A DNA stretch of 64,000 nt from Gemmatimonadota bacterium (GCA_016713435.1 JADJPD010000001.1:558001-622000); one strand, 5' to 3'; positions 35,317-48,313 are shown, numbered from the stretch's first letter. Translations and numbers: made by a program. The notes: generated from the sequence alone by a model not told the origin.

Positions 35317-35748
35317 ATGAGTGAACTGACGATCCGGGAAATGGAGAACGGCGAGGAATTCGCCGACTGGTTTGCCGACCTCACGTTGCAGGAGGAGCGG
35401 GCCACGGGGGCGCCCACGCACCTGGAGGACCATTACCTCATCCTCAGCAACGCCATCGGCGACTGGGTGGGTGGCCTCCGGTACACCACGCGTGGCGGGG
35501 TGGCCACGGTGGTGGACGTGGCGGTGCGGCAGGATGAGCGGGGCCAGGGCCACGGCCACCGCCTGCTCAGCGCCTTCGAGGAGCACGCCCGCGACCTGGG
35601 GGCGCACGTCGCCGAGTTCTGGAGCGACGATCCCGCCGGCGAGCCGGAGCTGATCCTCCACGGCTGGCACCGGGTGCTGCGCCGCGAGGGCTATTTCGGG
35701 GGCGGCACCTGGTACCTCATGGAGAAGGTGCTCACGACGACCGTCTAG
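35317..35748 (+). CDS. GNAT family N-acetyltransferase
   Basis: The protein has 143 residues. The acetyl-CoA pyrophosphate-binding motif A is VAVRQDERGQGHGHRLL (Q/R-x2-G-x-G/H). The final strands LRREGYFGGGTWYLMEKVL fit motif B. The substrate is unknown. AAGAGG precedes the ATG. It is a single gene followed by a strong hairpin. Confidence 0.85.
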   Translation: MSELTIREMENGEEFADWFADLTLQEERATGAPTHLEDHYLILSNAIGDWVGGLRYTTRGGVATVVDVAVRQDERGQGHGHRLLSAFEEHARDLGAHVAEFWSDDPAGEPELILHGWHRVLRREGYFGGGTWYLMEKVLTTTV

Positions 35749-35807
35749 CGTCCCCCCGGCGGGGCGGGTAACCTTTTCCTGCTCCTGTCCCGCCGCACGA
35801 ACGCATC

Positions 35808-35839
35808 GCGGGCCCGCGAGGAGTCTCCTCGGGGCCCGC
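35808..35839 (+). terminator. Strong hairpin between GNAT and desaturase genes
   Basis: GCGGGCCC-GCGAGGAG pairs with CTCCTCG-GGGCCCGC with one bulged base, and GTCTCTTTG follows. It is either the GNAT terminator or an attenuator in the desaturase leader, which could begin near TAACCT at 35769. Confidence 0.5.
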
Positions 35840-35860
35840 CGTCTCTTTGCCGGGATCCGC

Positions 35861-36835
35861 ATGGCACTGCCCAACCCAATCCGCACGTTCCTCACCAAGG
35901 TGGAGGTCCTCAAGGACCTCGAAGCCAAGGTGCAGGAGCTGATGGCCCAGCACGAGGCCAAGCGCCCGCTCTGGTTCCCGAGCGACCTCCTGGGTCCCAA
36001 GCCGGGCGACGACCCCGACGCCCACTATGCGGCGCTCCGCACCCGGGCGCGCGGCATCCCCGACCCGGCGCGCGCCGCCCTGGCCCTCAACATGCTCACC
36101 GAGGAGGGGCTGCCCCACTTCCACCGCCTCCTCGCCACCCACCTCGGCGACGACTCGCACTGGCAGGCGTGGAACCACCTGTGGACGGCCGAGGAAGACC
36201 GGCACGGCGTGATCCTGCACGATTACCTGCACGAGGCCCGCATCGTGAACCAGCGGCACCTCGAGGCGATGCAGTTCGACTACCTGCGGGCCGGCTTCAC
36301 GCCGGACTGGGACAAGGATCCCTACCGGGTCTTTGCCTACACCACGCTGCAGGAGCGGGCCACGCAGCAGTCGCACGGGGAGACGGGGAGGCTGATCGGC
36401 CAGTACGAGCCGCTGCTCGGGGAGGTCCTGGCCAACGTGGCGGGGGAGGAGGCGCGGCACTTCACCTTCTACCGCACCATCTTCGCCGAGATCCTGGCGC
36501 GGGACCCGAACGAGGCGCTGGTCTCCGCCGCGCACATCCTGCCGAGCATCGAGATGCCGGGGCACACCATGCCCGGCTTCCGCGACCTGGCCGACGTGAT
36601 CCGCCGGGCGGGCATCTACGGCCCGCGCGACTACCTGCGCATCGTGCAGGAGCAGCTCCGCTACTGGAAGATCGACGCGCTCGAGGGGCTCAACGCCGCG
36701 GGGCGGAAGGCGCAGGAGAAGATCCTGGGCATCCCCGAGCGGCTGGCGCGCATCGCCGACTACATCGAGAGCAAGAGCAAGGCGAAGACGTTCAACTTCG
36801 AGGTGGTGTTCAACCGTGAATTCGCGATGGAGTAG
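35861..36835 (+). CDS. Acyl-ACP desaturase (soluble di-iron fatty acid desaturase)
   Basis: The 324-residue protein belongs to the plant-type stearoyl-ACP desaturase family, also found in actinobacteria. The two iron-binding motifs are TAEEDRHG and AGEEARHF (EExRH), with flanking Glu in NMLTEEGLPH and TLQERATQQSH. It inserts a double bond into acyl-ACP using O2 and ferredoxin. The C-terminal 50 residues form helices rich in Lys/Glu. It overlaps the next gene by 20 bases. Confidence 0.92.
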   Translation: MALPNPIRTFLTKVEVLKDLEAKVQELMAQHEAKRPLWFPSDLLGPKPGDDPDAHYAALRTRARGIPDPARAALALNMLTEEGLPHFHRLLATHLGDDSHWQAWNHLWTAEEDRHGVILHDYLHEARIVNQRHLEAMQFDYLRAGFTPDWDKDPYRVFAYTTLQERATQQSHGETGRLIGQYEPLLGEVLANVAGEEARHFTFYRTIFAEILARDPNEALVSAAHILPSIEMPGHTMPGFRDLADVIRRAGIYGPRDYLRIVQEQLRYWKIDALEGLNAAGRKAQEKILGIPERLARIADYIESKSKAKTFNFEVVFNREFAME

Positions 36836-37274
36836 CGCGCTGGTGGCGCTCGCCCTCGCGGCCGCGCTGCCGGGCTGCGGCTCGGACGAGGCCGCCCCGA
36901 AGACCAAGGCCCCCGCCAAGGGCGAGGCGCCGGCCGACCCGGCGCAGGCGGACGCCCAGGCGCTCGGCGCCGAGGTGTTCGACATCATGGACCGGGTGGT
37001 GGCGTACAAGGCCTCGCACCAGGGGCGGCTGCCGACGTCGTTCCGGCAGGCGGGCATCGACACGCTCACGGCCACCACCACGCGGGGCCTCTCCCGGGTG
37101 GGCGGCGACCCGCAGGTGACGATCCGCTTCCGGCGCATGGACGGGCACCAGCTCGAGAGCTGCAGCGGCACCAACGTGGTGATCGAGCAGTCCATGATGA
37201 ACGAGGGGACGTTCGAGGTGCAGTGCGTGGTGGCGGACGGCGCCACGCGCACCTTCACCGTCCGGCGGCCCTGA
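36816..37274 (+). CDS. Lipoprotein of unknown function
   Basis: The 152-residue protein starts at GTG 36816 and has a clear lipobox (LAAALPGCGSDE). The Cys is followed by a Lys/Ala/Pro-rich linker (to about residue 50) and a compact domain containing a Cys pair. No family is recognised; the layout recalls pilin-like secreted domains without being convincing. It overlaps the desaturase gene and ends seven bases before the YggT gene, so the three are probably one operon. Confidence 0.8.
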   Translation: MNSRWSSALVALALAAALPGCGSDEAAPKTKAPAKGEAPADPAQADAQALGAEVFDIMDRVVAYKASHQGRLPTSFRQAGIDTLTATTTRGLSRVGGDPQVTIRFRRMDGHQLESCSGTNVVIEQSMMNEGTFEVQCVVADGATRTFTVRRP

Positions 37275-37281
37275 GCGCGGC

Positions 37282-37872
37282 ATGATCGCCTATTACCTGG
37301 AGCTCGCGGCACGGGTGCTGGTGTTCGGCGGCTTCGTGCTGGCGTCCGTGGTGGCGTCGGCGCACTGGCTGGTGGCCACGCGGAGGATCACGCCGTTCCA
37401 CGCCTACGCACGGTTCGGCCGGCAGCTCGGCGCGCCGTTCGTGAAGCCGCTGGAGCAGCGCCTGCTCCGCAGCGGGGGGAACCCGGGCTCGGCGCCCTAC
37501 TTCCTGTTCTGGGCGGCGCTCCTCGGCGGGCTGGCGTTCCTGGCGCTGGTGCAGTGGCTCATCGGCTTCGTGTACACCACGCTGTTCGCGGCGAGCGCGG
37601 GACCGGGGAGCCTCATCGTCTTCGCGGTGGACCTGGTGTTCCGGGTGCTGCAGTTCGCGATCTTCGTGCGGGTGATCGCCAGCTGGTTCGCGGTGTCACC
37701 CTATTCGCGGCCCATGCGGATCATCCACGGGATGACGGACTGGCTGCTGGAGCCGCTCCGGCGCATCATCCCGCCGCTCGGCATGATCGACGTGTCGCCG
37801 ATCGTCGCGTACTTCATGCTGATGCTGGCGCAGGGGTTCGTGGTGCCGGCGCTGCAGCGGGCGCTGTCGTAG
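37282..37872 (+). CDS. yggT: YggT family membrane protein
   Basis: The 196-residue protein has four to five membrane helices. The second half carries the YggT signature VRVIASWFAVSPYSRPMRIIHGMTDWLLEPLRRIIPPLGMID. The N-terminal half is an additional region with its own membrane helix. YggT proteins are linked to osmotic or K+ response and to cell-division factors in other bacteria. It precedes yggU, a common pairing. Confidence 0.88.
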   Translation: MIAYYLELAARVLVFGGFVLASVVASAHWLVATRRITPFHAYARFGRQLGAPFVKPLEQRLLRSGGNPGSAPYFLFWAALLGGLAFLALVQWLIGFVYTTLFAASAGPGSLIVFAVDLVFRVLQFAIFVRVIASWFAVSPYSRPMRIIHGMTDWLLEPLRRIIPPLGMIDVSPIVAYFMLMLAQGFVVPALQRALS

Positions 37873-37886
37873 CGACGCGAAACCGC

Positions 37887-38020
37887 GGTAGGGGCCGGCC
37901 ATGGCCGGCCCTCCTCAAACCCACCCGGACCAGCGTTTCCAAGATAGGAACGTGATTCCGCGACGGCTGAGGGAGTAATGGTGTTTGGGGGAGGAGGGCC
38001 GGCCATGGCCGGCCCCTACC
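37887..38020. repeat. Perfect inverted doublet of GTAGGGGCCGGCC palindromes
   Basis: The 28-base element at 37887-37914 recurs exactly in inverse orientation at 37993-38020; both contain the 20-bp palindrome centred on CCATGG. The spacer is 78 bases. It separates yggT and yggU, and ends seven bases before the yggU start, so it lies in the yggU leader. Confidence 0.85.
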
Positions 38021-38026
38021 GGGCTC

Positions 38027-38338
38027 ATGACGCATCCCATCACTCAGGCGAAGGACGGCATCCGCATCGCGCTGCAGGTGCAGCCGCGGGCCTCCCGGAG
38101 CGAGGTCCTCGGCCTGCAGGGCGACGCGCTCAAGGTGCGGGTGCAGGCGCCGCCGGTGGAGGGGGCGGCCAACCAGGCGGTGGTGGAACTCGTGGCCGAG
38201 GCGCTCGGCGTGCGGCGGGGGGCGGTGAGCCTCGTGGCGGGGGAGACGGGGCGGCGGAAGGTGGTGGCCGTGGCCGGAATCACGGCGGCGGAGGCGGCGC
38301 GGCGGCTTCGGCTTGAGCCGCCGGGGGGACCGGGGTAG
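38027..38338 (+). CDS. yggU: YggU/DUF167 family protein
   Basis: The 103-residue protein shows VQPRASRSEVLGLQGDALKVRVQAPPVEGAANQAVVELVAEALGVRRGAVSLVAGETGRRKVV in conserved order (quoted as landmarks: VQPRASRSEV, APPVEGAANQ, ETGRRKVV). This is a small alpha/beta family of unknown biochemical role, usually beside YggT. Its stop overlaps the -10 box of the metH promoter. Confidence 0.92.
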   Translation: MTHPITQAKDGIRIALQVQPRASRSEVLGLQGDALKVRVQAPPVEGAANQAVVELVAEALGVRRGAVSLVAGETGRRKVVAVAGITAAEAARRLRLEPPGGPG

Positions 38339-38341
38339 CTT
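38313..38341 (+). promoter_or_regulatory. Promoter of metH transcript
   Basis: TTGAGC (38313-38318) and TAGCTT (38336-38341) are 17 bases apart. The predicted start near 38348 lies just before the SAM-II RNA, which supports both calls. Confidence 0.65.
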
Positions 38342-38359
38342 TCCGGCACAATTGAGACC

Positions 38360-38409
38360 CGTGGTGATTTGCGCCTATTGCAGCCACGTAAAACAACTGC
38401 TAAAACGGC
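38360..38409 (+). ncRNA. SAM-II riboswitch
   Basis: The RNA matches the SAM-II (metA) aptamer: P1 stem CGTGG (38360-38364) with CCACG (38384-38388), then TGATTT directly after the first strand, TTGCAG just before the second strand, and GCTAAAA (38399-38405) in the pseudoknot-forming tail. It binds S-adenosylmethionine. It precedes metH and is followed by an intrinsic terminator; GCAGCC (38380-38385) can also pair with GGCTGC (38407-38412), a possible antiterminator. SAM-II is known mainly from Alphaproteobacteria. Confidence 0.9.
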
Positions 38410-38414
38410 TGCCC

Positions 38415-38447
38415 CCCCGAGGTGCCGTCAGGTGCCCGGGGTTTTTT
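38415..38447 (+). terminator. Riboswitch expression-platform terminator
   Basis: CCCCG/CGGGG and the wobble-paired GGTGCC/GGTGCC form a stem with loop GTCA and one bulged A, followed by six T (38442-38447). It ends 13 bases before metH, so it can stop transcription when SAM is high. Confidence 0.85.
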
Positions 38448-38460
38448 CGTCGAGGTCGGC

Positions 38461-42195
<3,735 letters not shown>

Positions 42196-42209
42196 CCGCC
42201 GACGAGACC

Positions 42210-44058
42210 ATGACCACGCTTGCCGACCTGATCGCCGACGGCCGCACCCACGTGGTGGACGGCGCCATGGGGACGATGCTCTACCAGAAGGGCGTCTTCC
42301 TCAACGTCTGCTACGACGAGCTGGCGCTGCGCCAGCCGGACCTGATCCGCGACATCCACCGCGAGTACGTGCGCGCGGGCGCCGAGATCCTGGAGACCAA
42401 CACCTTCGGCGCCAACCCGGTGAAGCTGGCGCACTACGGGCTGGCGGCCGAGACGGTGGCCATCAACCGCGCGGCGGCGCAGCTGGCGCGCGACGCCGCC
42501 GGCGACCGCGCCTCGGTGGTGGGCGCCATCGGGCCGCTCGGCGTGCGCATCGAGCCGTTCGGCGAGATGTCGCACGCGGAGGCGGAGGCGCACTTCGCGC
42601 AGCAGGTGGAGGGGCTGCTGGCGGGCGGGGTGGACGGGTTCATGGTGGAGACGTTCAGCGACGTGGAGGAGGTGCGCGCGGCCATCGCCGCCATCCGCGC
42701 CCGCTCCAGCCTCCCCATCATCGCCCAGATGACCGTAGGCACCGACGGCAAGACGCACTACGGCACCGAGAGCGCCACCTGGGGCCCGCTCCTCGAGAGC
42801 ATGGGCGCCGACGTGATCGGCGTGAACTGCTCCGTGGGCCCGGCGGGGGTGCTGAGCGTGGTGGAGAAGCTGGCCCCGGTGGTCACGAAGCCGATCTCCG
42901 CCCAGCCCAACGCCGGCCTCCCGCGCGACGTCGGGGACCGCAAGATCTACATGGCCAGCCCCGAGTACATGGCCGACTACGCCCGCCGCATGGTGGAGGC
43001 GGGCGCCCGCTTCGTGGGCGGCTGCTGCGGCACCACGCCCGAGCACACCAAGGCCATGGTGGGATTTGTCCGGAGCGTGCGGCCGCGCCACCTGTCGGTG
43101 CAGACGGTGGCGCCGGTGCTCGCCGAGCCGACGCCGCCCGTGCCGCTCGCGGAGCGCTCGCGCCTCGGGGCGAAGCTGGCCGCGCGGCAGTTCGTCACCA
43201 CGGTGGAGATCGTCCCGCCGAAGGGGATCAACCCCGAGGGGATGTTCGCGCAGGCGCGGGCGCTGCAGGCGGCCGGCGTGGACGCGGTGAACGTGCCCGA
43301 CGGCCCGCGGGCGCAAAGCCGCATGGGCGCCCTCCTCTCCGGCCTCCTCATCCAGCGCGAGCTGGGCCTCGAGGCGGTGGTCCATTATGCCTGCCGGGAC
43401 CGGAACTTCCTCGGCATGCTCTCCGACCTGCTCGGCGCGGCGGCGAGCGGCATCCGCAACCTGCTCATCGTCACCGGCGACCCGCCGAAGATGGGGCCGT
43501 ACCCGGACGCCACGGCGGTGTTCGACATCGACAGCATCGGCCTCACCAACCTGGTGAGCCGGCTCAACCACGGCCTCGACCCGGGCGGCAACGCGCTCGG
43601 CGACCGCACCAGGTTCGTCATCGGCGTGGGCGTGAACCCGGCGGCGGTGGACCTGGACCGCGAGCTGCGCCGCTTCGAGTGGAAGGTGGAGGCGGGGGCG
43701 GAGTACGCGATCACCCAGCCGGTCTTCGACCTGGACCAGCTGGACCGGTTCCTCAAGCGGGTGGAACAGTACAAGCTGCCGATCGTCGCGGGAATCTGGC
43801 CGCTGGTGTCGCTCCGGAACGCGGAGTTCATGGCCAACGAAGTGCCGGGCGTGGTGATCCCGCCGGCCGTCGTGGAACGGATGCGGAAGGCGAGCCTGCA
43901 CGGCAAGGAGGCGGGGCTGGCCGAGGGCGTCACCATTGCGCGCGAGATGCTCGAGGCGGTGAAGGCCCGGGTGCAGGGCGCGCAGGTCTCGGCACCGCTC
44001 GGCCGGGTGCCGGTGGCGGTGGAGGTGCTGGGCGGGTTCGCTGGCGGCGAAGGGGTAG
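42210..44058 (+). CDS. Bifunctional homocysteine S-methyltransferase / methylenetetrahydrofolate reductase (YitJ type)
   Basis: The first 290 or so residues are a homocysteine methyltransferase barrel (VVDGAMGTMLYQKG, VNCSVGP, GGCCGTTPEH). The rest is MetF-like: TTVEIVPPKG, NVPDGPRAQSRMG, NLLIVTGDPPKMG, AEYAITQPVFD. It would reduce methylene-THF to methyl-THF and may also methylate homocysteine, as for B. subtilis YitJ of similar length. The frame runs on past VEVLGG into non-coding sequence; dropping one G near 44029 gives VEVLAGSLAAKG and a stop at 44058, a natural end at about 615 residues. It is co-transcribed with metH under the SAM-II switch and supplies its substrate. Confidence 0.93.
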
Positions 44059-44243
44059 GCACCGCCGGGCGGCGCGGGGACCGGTCTCCAGCAGGCGCGG
44101 AGGGCGCAAGGGCCGCAAGCCGGCCGCGAGCGGGGCGCACGACGAGCCCTGGGGGTCGTCCGGGTGCACCGAAGCCCCGGCTTCGGCCCCTCATGTCCGA
44201 GGCCCTGGCGGCAGCGTCAGGCCTCCGCGGCGCCAGCTCCGGC

Positions 44244-44888
44244 TCAGCGCGGCCGACCCATCGTGGTGTCCGTCTTCGCCGTGTCAGTGGGGACCACCGG
44301 CGGGACGGCGGTCCCGGTGTCGGGGCGGGCGCCGGCGCCCATCCCGGCGCCGCCAGTGGCCCGGCGCTCGATCTCATCCAGGAGGGCGCTGGCGAAGGCC
44401 GCCGTGAGAATGCAGCCCTGCTCGGTGCCGGTGGCGCCGTCCTGGCCGGCCTCGGTGTTCTTGCCGGCGGCGATCAGCGTGGCGGTGCTGCCCTGCGCGT
44501 TCCCCTTGGTTTCGAGGGCCACGGTGAGCTGCGTGGTGCCCATCGACGCGATGGGCTGGCCCCCGCTCGTCATGCCGCAGTTGACTCGCTCGCTGGTCTG
44601 CTGCCCGTTCCACGTCCCGCTCAGGCGGAGCGGCGAGCCCGTCACGGTCCCCGTGGCCTCGTTGGAGGTTGCGATGGGGATGCCGCGCTCGCTGAAGACC
44701 TGCATCGCCGCGGCGGCGATCTTCGCCGGCACGGCCGCCATGGTCCGGGTGACGCGCTGGGCCCCCTCATCGGCGATCACCGAACCTTCCGGCGTGGCCG
44801 CCACCGACGGCGTACCGGGGCCGCAGCCCGCGAGCACGCCCGCCGTGAGCACGCCTGTTGCCCACAGAAGCTGTCGTGAATTCATCAT
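44244..44888 (-). CDS. Lipoprotein of unknown function
   Basis: The 214-residue protein has a signal peptide ending VLAGCGPG, a perfect lipobox. A region from about residue 50 to 130 has the alternating pattern of a BamC/NlpB-like or DUF-type alpha/beta domain (VPAKIAAAAMQVFSERGIPI). Two Cys lie in the C-terminal half, and the end is Thr/Pro/Asp-rich and probably disordered. The start is taken as the first of two Met codons (44888, 44885). It converges on the metH-linked operon. Confidence 0.8.
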   Translation of the reverse strand: MMNSRQLLWATGVLTAGVLAGCGPGTPSVAATPEGSVIADEGAQRVTRTMAAVPAKIAAAAMQVFSERGIPIATSNEATGTVTGSPLRLSGTWNGQQTSERVNCGMTSGGQPIASMGTTQLTVALETKGNAQGSTATLIAAGKNTEAGQDGATGTEQGCILTAAFASALLDEIERRATGGAGMGAGARPDTGTAVPPVVPTDTAKTDTTMGRPR

Positions 44889-45059
44889 GTCCCGCCTTCC
44901 TCGATCCATGGTTCGGGGACACCGCGTGTGCCCCTTCATGGTGGAGAGCATCCCGGGGGAAGGGCGGCACACAACACACCTGAACTCGGGCACGGGCTCC
45001 CAACGCCGGCCCGTGCGCATGCCCGAGTGGAACGCTCCCCTGGCGCAATGCCCGCCACG

Positions 45060-45088
45060 TTGAGGCCCGGGAGCCGCCCGGCTAGCTT
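45060..45088 (+). promoter_or_regulatory. Promoter of acyl-CoA dehydrogenase gene
   Basis: TTGAGG (45060-45065) and TAGCTT (45083-45088) are 17 bases apart, 59 bases before the ATG. It is nearly the same as the metH promoter. Confidence 0.65.
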
Positions 45089-45147
45089 CTTCCCGGGCAG
45101 TTCCCTTTTTCCCCCCGCCGAGCGCCAGCCAGGGCGCGGAGCCCGCC

Positions 45148-46314
45148 ATGACGTCCCCGACCACCACCGCCCCCGCCCCGCTCTCCCGCCTCACCGAGGA
45201 GGAGGAGCTCTTCCGCGCCACCGTGCGCGAGTTCGCCGAGACCGAGGTGAAGCCGTTCGTCCACGAAATGGACGAGGCGGCCAAGTTCCGGCCCGAGATC
45301 ATCGCCAAGTTCTTCGAGCTCGGGCTCATGGGCATCGAGGTGCCGGAGCGCTTCGGCGGGGCGGCCGGGAGCATCTTCCTGGCCACGCTCGCCATCGAGG
45401 AGCTGGCCCGGGTGGATGCCTCGGCGGCCATCTACGTGGACGTCCACAACACGCTGGTCAACAACGCCGTCCTCCGCTGGGGCAGCGAGGAGCAGCACGC
45501 CCGCTACTTCCCCCGCATGACCGCCGACCTGCTCGGCGCCTTCGCCCTGTCGGAGCCGGCCAGCGGCAGCGATGCCTTTGCCCTCGAGACCAAGGCCGAG
45601 GACAAGGGCGACCACTGGGCGCTCACCGGGCGGAAGTTCTGGATCACCAACGGCGGCGAGGCGGGGATCTTCCTGGTCTTCGCCAACACCGACTTCGCCA
45701 AGGGCTACAAGGGGATCACCGCATTCCTGGTGGAGCGGGACTTCCCCGGCTTCAGCGTCGGCAAGAAGGAGAACAAGCTCGGCATCCGCGCCTCGAGCAC
45801 CACCGAGCTCATCCTCGAGGACTGCCGGGTGCCCAAGGCCAACGTGCTCGGGCCGGTGGGCCAGGGGTACAAGATCGCCATCGAGACGCTGAACGAGGGC
45901 CGCATCGGCATCGGGGCGCAGATGCTGGGCGTGGCGCAGGGGGCGCTCGAGGCGGCCACGGGCTACGTCAAGGAACGGAAGCAGTTCGGCAAGGCTATCG
46001 CCGAGTTCCAGGGGGTGCAGTTCCAGCTGGGGCAGATGGCCACCGAGCTCGAGGCGGCGCGCCTGCTGGTCTACAACGCGGCGCGCCTCAAGGACCAGGG
46101 CCAGCCCTTCCAGCGCGAGGCCGCGATGGCCAAGCTCTTCTCCTCGCAGATGGCGGACCGCACCACCAGCCGCTGTCTCGAGCTCTTCGGCGGCTACGGG
46201 TACAGCAAGGAGTATCCGGCGGAGAAGTTCTACCGCGACGCCAAGATCGGGACGATCTACGAGGGCACGAGCAACATGCAGTTGCAGACCATTGCGAAGA
46301 TGCTGCTCAAGTAA
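45148..46314 (+). CDS. Acyl-CoA dehydrogenase (short/branched-chain type)
   Basis: The protein has 388 residues. FAD and substrate motifs are LGAFALSEPASGSDA, KFWITNGGEAGIFLVFA, and FGGYGYSKEYPAEKFYRD. The catalytic Glu is in TIYEGTSNMQ near the C-terminus, the position used by short- and medium-chain enzymes. It oxidises acyl-CoA to trans-2-enoyl-CoA and passes electrons to ETF. It stands alone with a promoter and a terminator. Confidence 0.95.
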   Translation: MTSPTTTAPAPLSRLTEEEELFRATVREFAETEVKPFVHEMDEAAKFRPEIIAKFFELGLMGIEVPERFGGAAGSIFLATLAIEELARVDASAAIYVDVHNTLVNNAVLRWGSEEQHARYFPRMTADLLGAFALSEPASGSDAFALETKAEDKGDHWALTGRKFWITNGGEAGIFLVFANTDFAKGYKGITAFLVERDFPGFSVGKKENKLGIRASSTTELILEDCRVPKANVLGPVGQGYKIAIETLNEGRIGIGAQMLGVAQGALEAATGYVKERKQFGKAIAEFQGVQFQLGQMATELEAARLLVYNAARLKDQGQPFQREAAMAKLFSSQMADRTTSRCLELFGGYGYSKEYPAEKFYRDAKIGTIYEGTSNMQLQTIAKMLLK

Positions 46315-46342
46315 CCTGGAGCGCCGCGGCCTCACGGGGCAC

Positions 46343-46379
46343 GGCCGGCTGTCGGGTGAGACGGCCGGCCCTCGCTTTT
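46343..46379 (+). terminator. Terminator after acyl-CoA dehydrogenase
   Basis: GGCCGGCTGTC (46343-46353) pairs with GACGGCCGGCC (46360-46370) with one G-T wobble and a six-base loop; CTCGCTTTT follows. Confidence 0.7.
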
Positions 46380-46551
46380 CCCGGAGCCGGGGCCGTGGTC
46401 CGGGGCGAACGCACCGGGGCGCGGTGAGAGATGACCCGGGGCGGCGGCGTTCCTCTGACCGGGGGCTCGTGGCCCCGGCTTTGCAATTCTCGGACACCAG
46501 ACCGGGCCGGAATCCAGCCAATTCGGCCTCAAGTCGTTGCAATCCATGTAC

Positions 46552-46579
46552 TTGCCAGAAATCGTCCTGCGGATAACTT
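46552..46579 (+). promoter_or_regulatory. Promoter of dacB
   Basis: TTGCCA (46552-46557) and TAACTT (46574-46579) are 16 bases apart in a locally AT-richer stretch, 76 bases before the GTG start. The remainder of 46380-46551 shows no gene. Confidence 0.5.
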
Positions 46580-46655
46580 TGCTGACCTGACCGGAATATT
46601 CAGTCGGTAAGCCTTGTTGCCGAGGATTCTGAGAGAACCCCGGGAAACTGGTCTT

Positions 46656-48170
46656 GTGCGCCTGATCACTCGCCTCCGCTCCATGCTGGTCCTTGGCACG
46701 CTCCTCCTCGGGGCGGGCTTTGTGGCGCGTGCGGCCGCACAGGAACTGCCCCCGGCGCTCAAGTCCGGGCTCGACCGCTGGTACCGCACCGCGCGCCGCA
46801 GCGCCCCGGGCCAGTGGGGCATCGTGGTGGCGGACCAGGGCGGCAACGTGCTCTGGAGCGTCAACCCCGACGCGCCGATGATCCCGGCCTCGACGGTCAA
46901 GCTCCTCACCACCGGCTACGCCCGCACCGTGCTCGGCAGCGATGCGCGCCGCTCCACGCGGGTGCTCGGCCTGGGCCATCTCGACGAAGTCACCGGGGAG
47001 TGGGTGGGCAAGTGGGTGCTCGAGCTGAACGGCGACCCGACGCTCGAGAGTCCCTCGGGCCAGGGCCCGCGGCTCGCCGACCTGGCCAACCAGCTCGCCG
47101 CGCAGGGCATCCGGAAGCTCCGCGGCCCCATCACCGCCCTCAGCGAGGACGGCACCCCGGCCGAGGCGAGCTATCCGAGCGTCTGGTCGGCGGGCAACTG
47201 GGGCAGCCGGTTCGCGCCGCTCATCGGCAGCCTCACGCTGCACGAGAACATGGTGACGTTCTACGTCCAGCCGGGCGCCCGGCAGGGGCAGCGGCCGCGG
47301 CTGGTGGAGACCTCGCCGAGCGGGCTCAACGCGCTGGTGAACGTGCACGCCACGACGGTGGCCGGGAGCCGCTCGCGGCTCCGCATCACCCGCATGAAGG
47401 ACGGCGGTTACCTCATCACCGGGGCCGTGGGGATCCGCGCGGGGACGCGCCGCCTCATGTCCGTGGCCGGCGACACCAAGGCGGTGCTGGCGGCCACGTG
47501 GGCGCAGGCCCTGGTGCAGGCCGGGATCGAGTGGGACCGGACCCCGCAGGATATCCAGGTGGACAGCCCGGCCGACCAGGTGCTGGCCCAGGTGCAGTCC
47601 GCGCCCTTCGACTCGGTGGCCTACGAGGTGAACCGCCGCAGCCTCAACCTCGGCGCCGAGCTGATCCTGCGCTGGGCCGCGGGGCGTGAGGGCGGGCCGG
47701 AGCGCCTGACGGAGCACGTGCAGCAGGTGGCGGGCGTCTCGGGGGGCGTGAAGCTGGTGGACGGCAGCGGCATGTCGCACGAGGACCGGATCACGCCGGC
47801 CACGTTCATCTACTACATGGCCAACTTCCAGCACACGCCGGCGGGGCGGAACTTCCCGTCGCTGCTGCCGGCCAACGGCGTGGGCACGCTGGCCCGGCTG
47901 GCGGGCGGGCTGCCGGCGGCGGGCGTGGTGCGCGCCAAGACCGGCACGCTGAACGGCGTCTCGACCCTGGTGGGCTACCTGGGCCGGCGGGACGGGATGT
48001 TCCTCGTCAGCCTCATGTACAACGGGCCGCGCTCGCGCACGGCCAAGCGGCACCAGTGGTCGGCCTTCCGGCTGCTCGGCGCCGATGGCGCCTCGATCCC
48101 GGCCGAGGCCGACCAGGACATGGCCGAGCCCTCCGGGGGCGAGCTGGGCGGCGAGACCGCGGACCAGTAA
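46656..48170 (+). CDS. dacB: D-alanyl-D-alanine carboxypeptidase/endopeptidase, family S13 (PBP4)
   Basis: The 504-residue exported protein starts at GTG 46656 with a signal peptide (LRSMLVLGTLLLGAGFVARA). The three penicillin-binding motifs are S79-T-V-K82, S329-L-N331 in NRRSLNLGAELIL, and K428-T-G in VRAKTGTLNG; DGSGMSHEDRITP is another S13 landmark. It trims or cleaves peptidoglycan stem peptides in the periplasm. A TTG start at 46614 or ATG at 46683 is possible. A strong terminator follows. Confidence 0.94.
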   Translation: MRLITRLRSMLVLGTLLLGAGFVARAAAQELPPALKSGLDRWYRTARRSAPGQWGIVVADQGGNVLWSVNPDAPMIPASTVKLLTTGYARTVLGSDARRSTRVLGLGHLDEVTGEWVGKWVLELNGDPTLESPSGQGPRLADLANQLAAQGIRKLRGPITALSEDGTPAEASYPSVWSAGNWGSRFAPLIGSLTLHENMVTFYVQPGARQGQRPRLVETSPSGLNALVNVHATTVAGSRSRLRITRMKDGGYLITGAVGIRAGTRRLMSVAGDTKAVLAATWAQALVQAGIEWDRTPQDIQVDSPADQVLAQVQSAPFDSVAYEVNRRSLNLGAELILRWAAGREGGPERLTEHVQQVAGVSGGVKLVDGSGMSHEDRITPATFIYYMANFQHTPAGRNFPSLLPANGVGTLARLAGGLPAAGVVRAKTGTLNGVSTLVGYLGRRDGMFLVSLMYNGPRSRTAKRHQWSAFRLLGADGASIPAEADQDMAEPSGGELGGETADQ

Positions 48171-48191
48171 GTCTTTCCGAAGGAACGAGTT

Positions 48192-48229
48192 GGCGGGCGG
48201 GGACCGGGTCCCCGCCCGCCTTTGTTTTT
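48192..48229 (+). terminator. Strong intrinsic terminator after dacB
   Basis: A perfect 14-bp stem (GGCGGGCGGGGACC / GGTCCCCGCCCGCC, 48192-48220) is followed by TTTGTTTTT. It is among the clearest terminators in the window. Confidence 0.92.
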
Positions 48230-48313
48230 GGGCTGCTGACCTCCCGACCCCCGTTCACGGTGGGTTCATGCCCCCCGCCTAGCTTGCGCTCCATCTTCTT
48301 GCCGGGGGGGCCC

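Noticed and set aside
44059..44879. C-terminal extension of the YitJ-type protein
   Set aside because: It is low-complexity, runs antisense into a lipoprotein gene, and disappears if one G near 44029 is removed.
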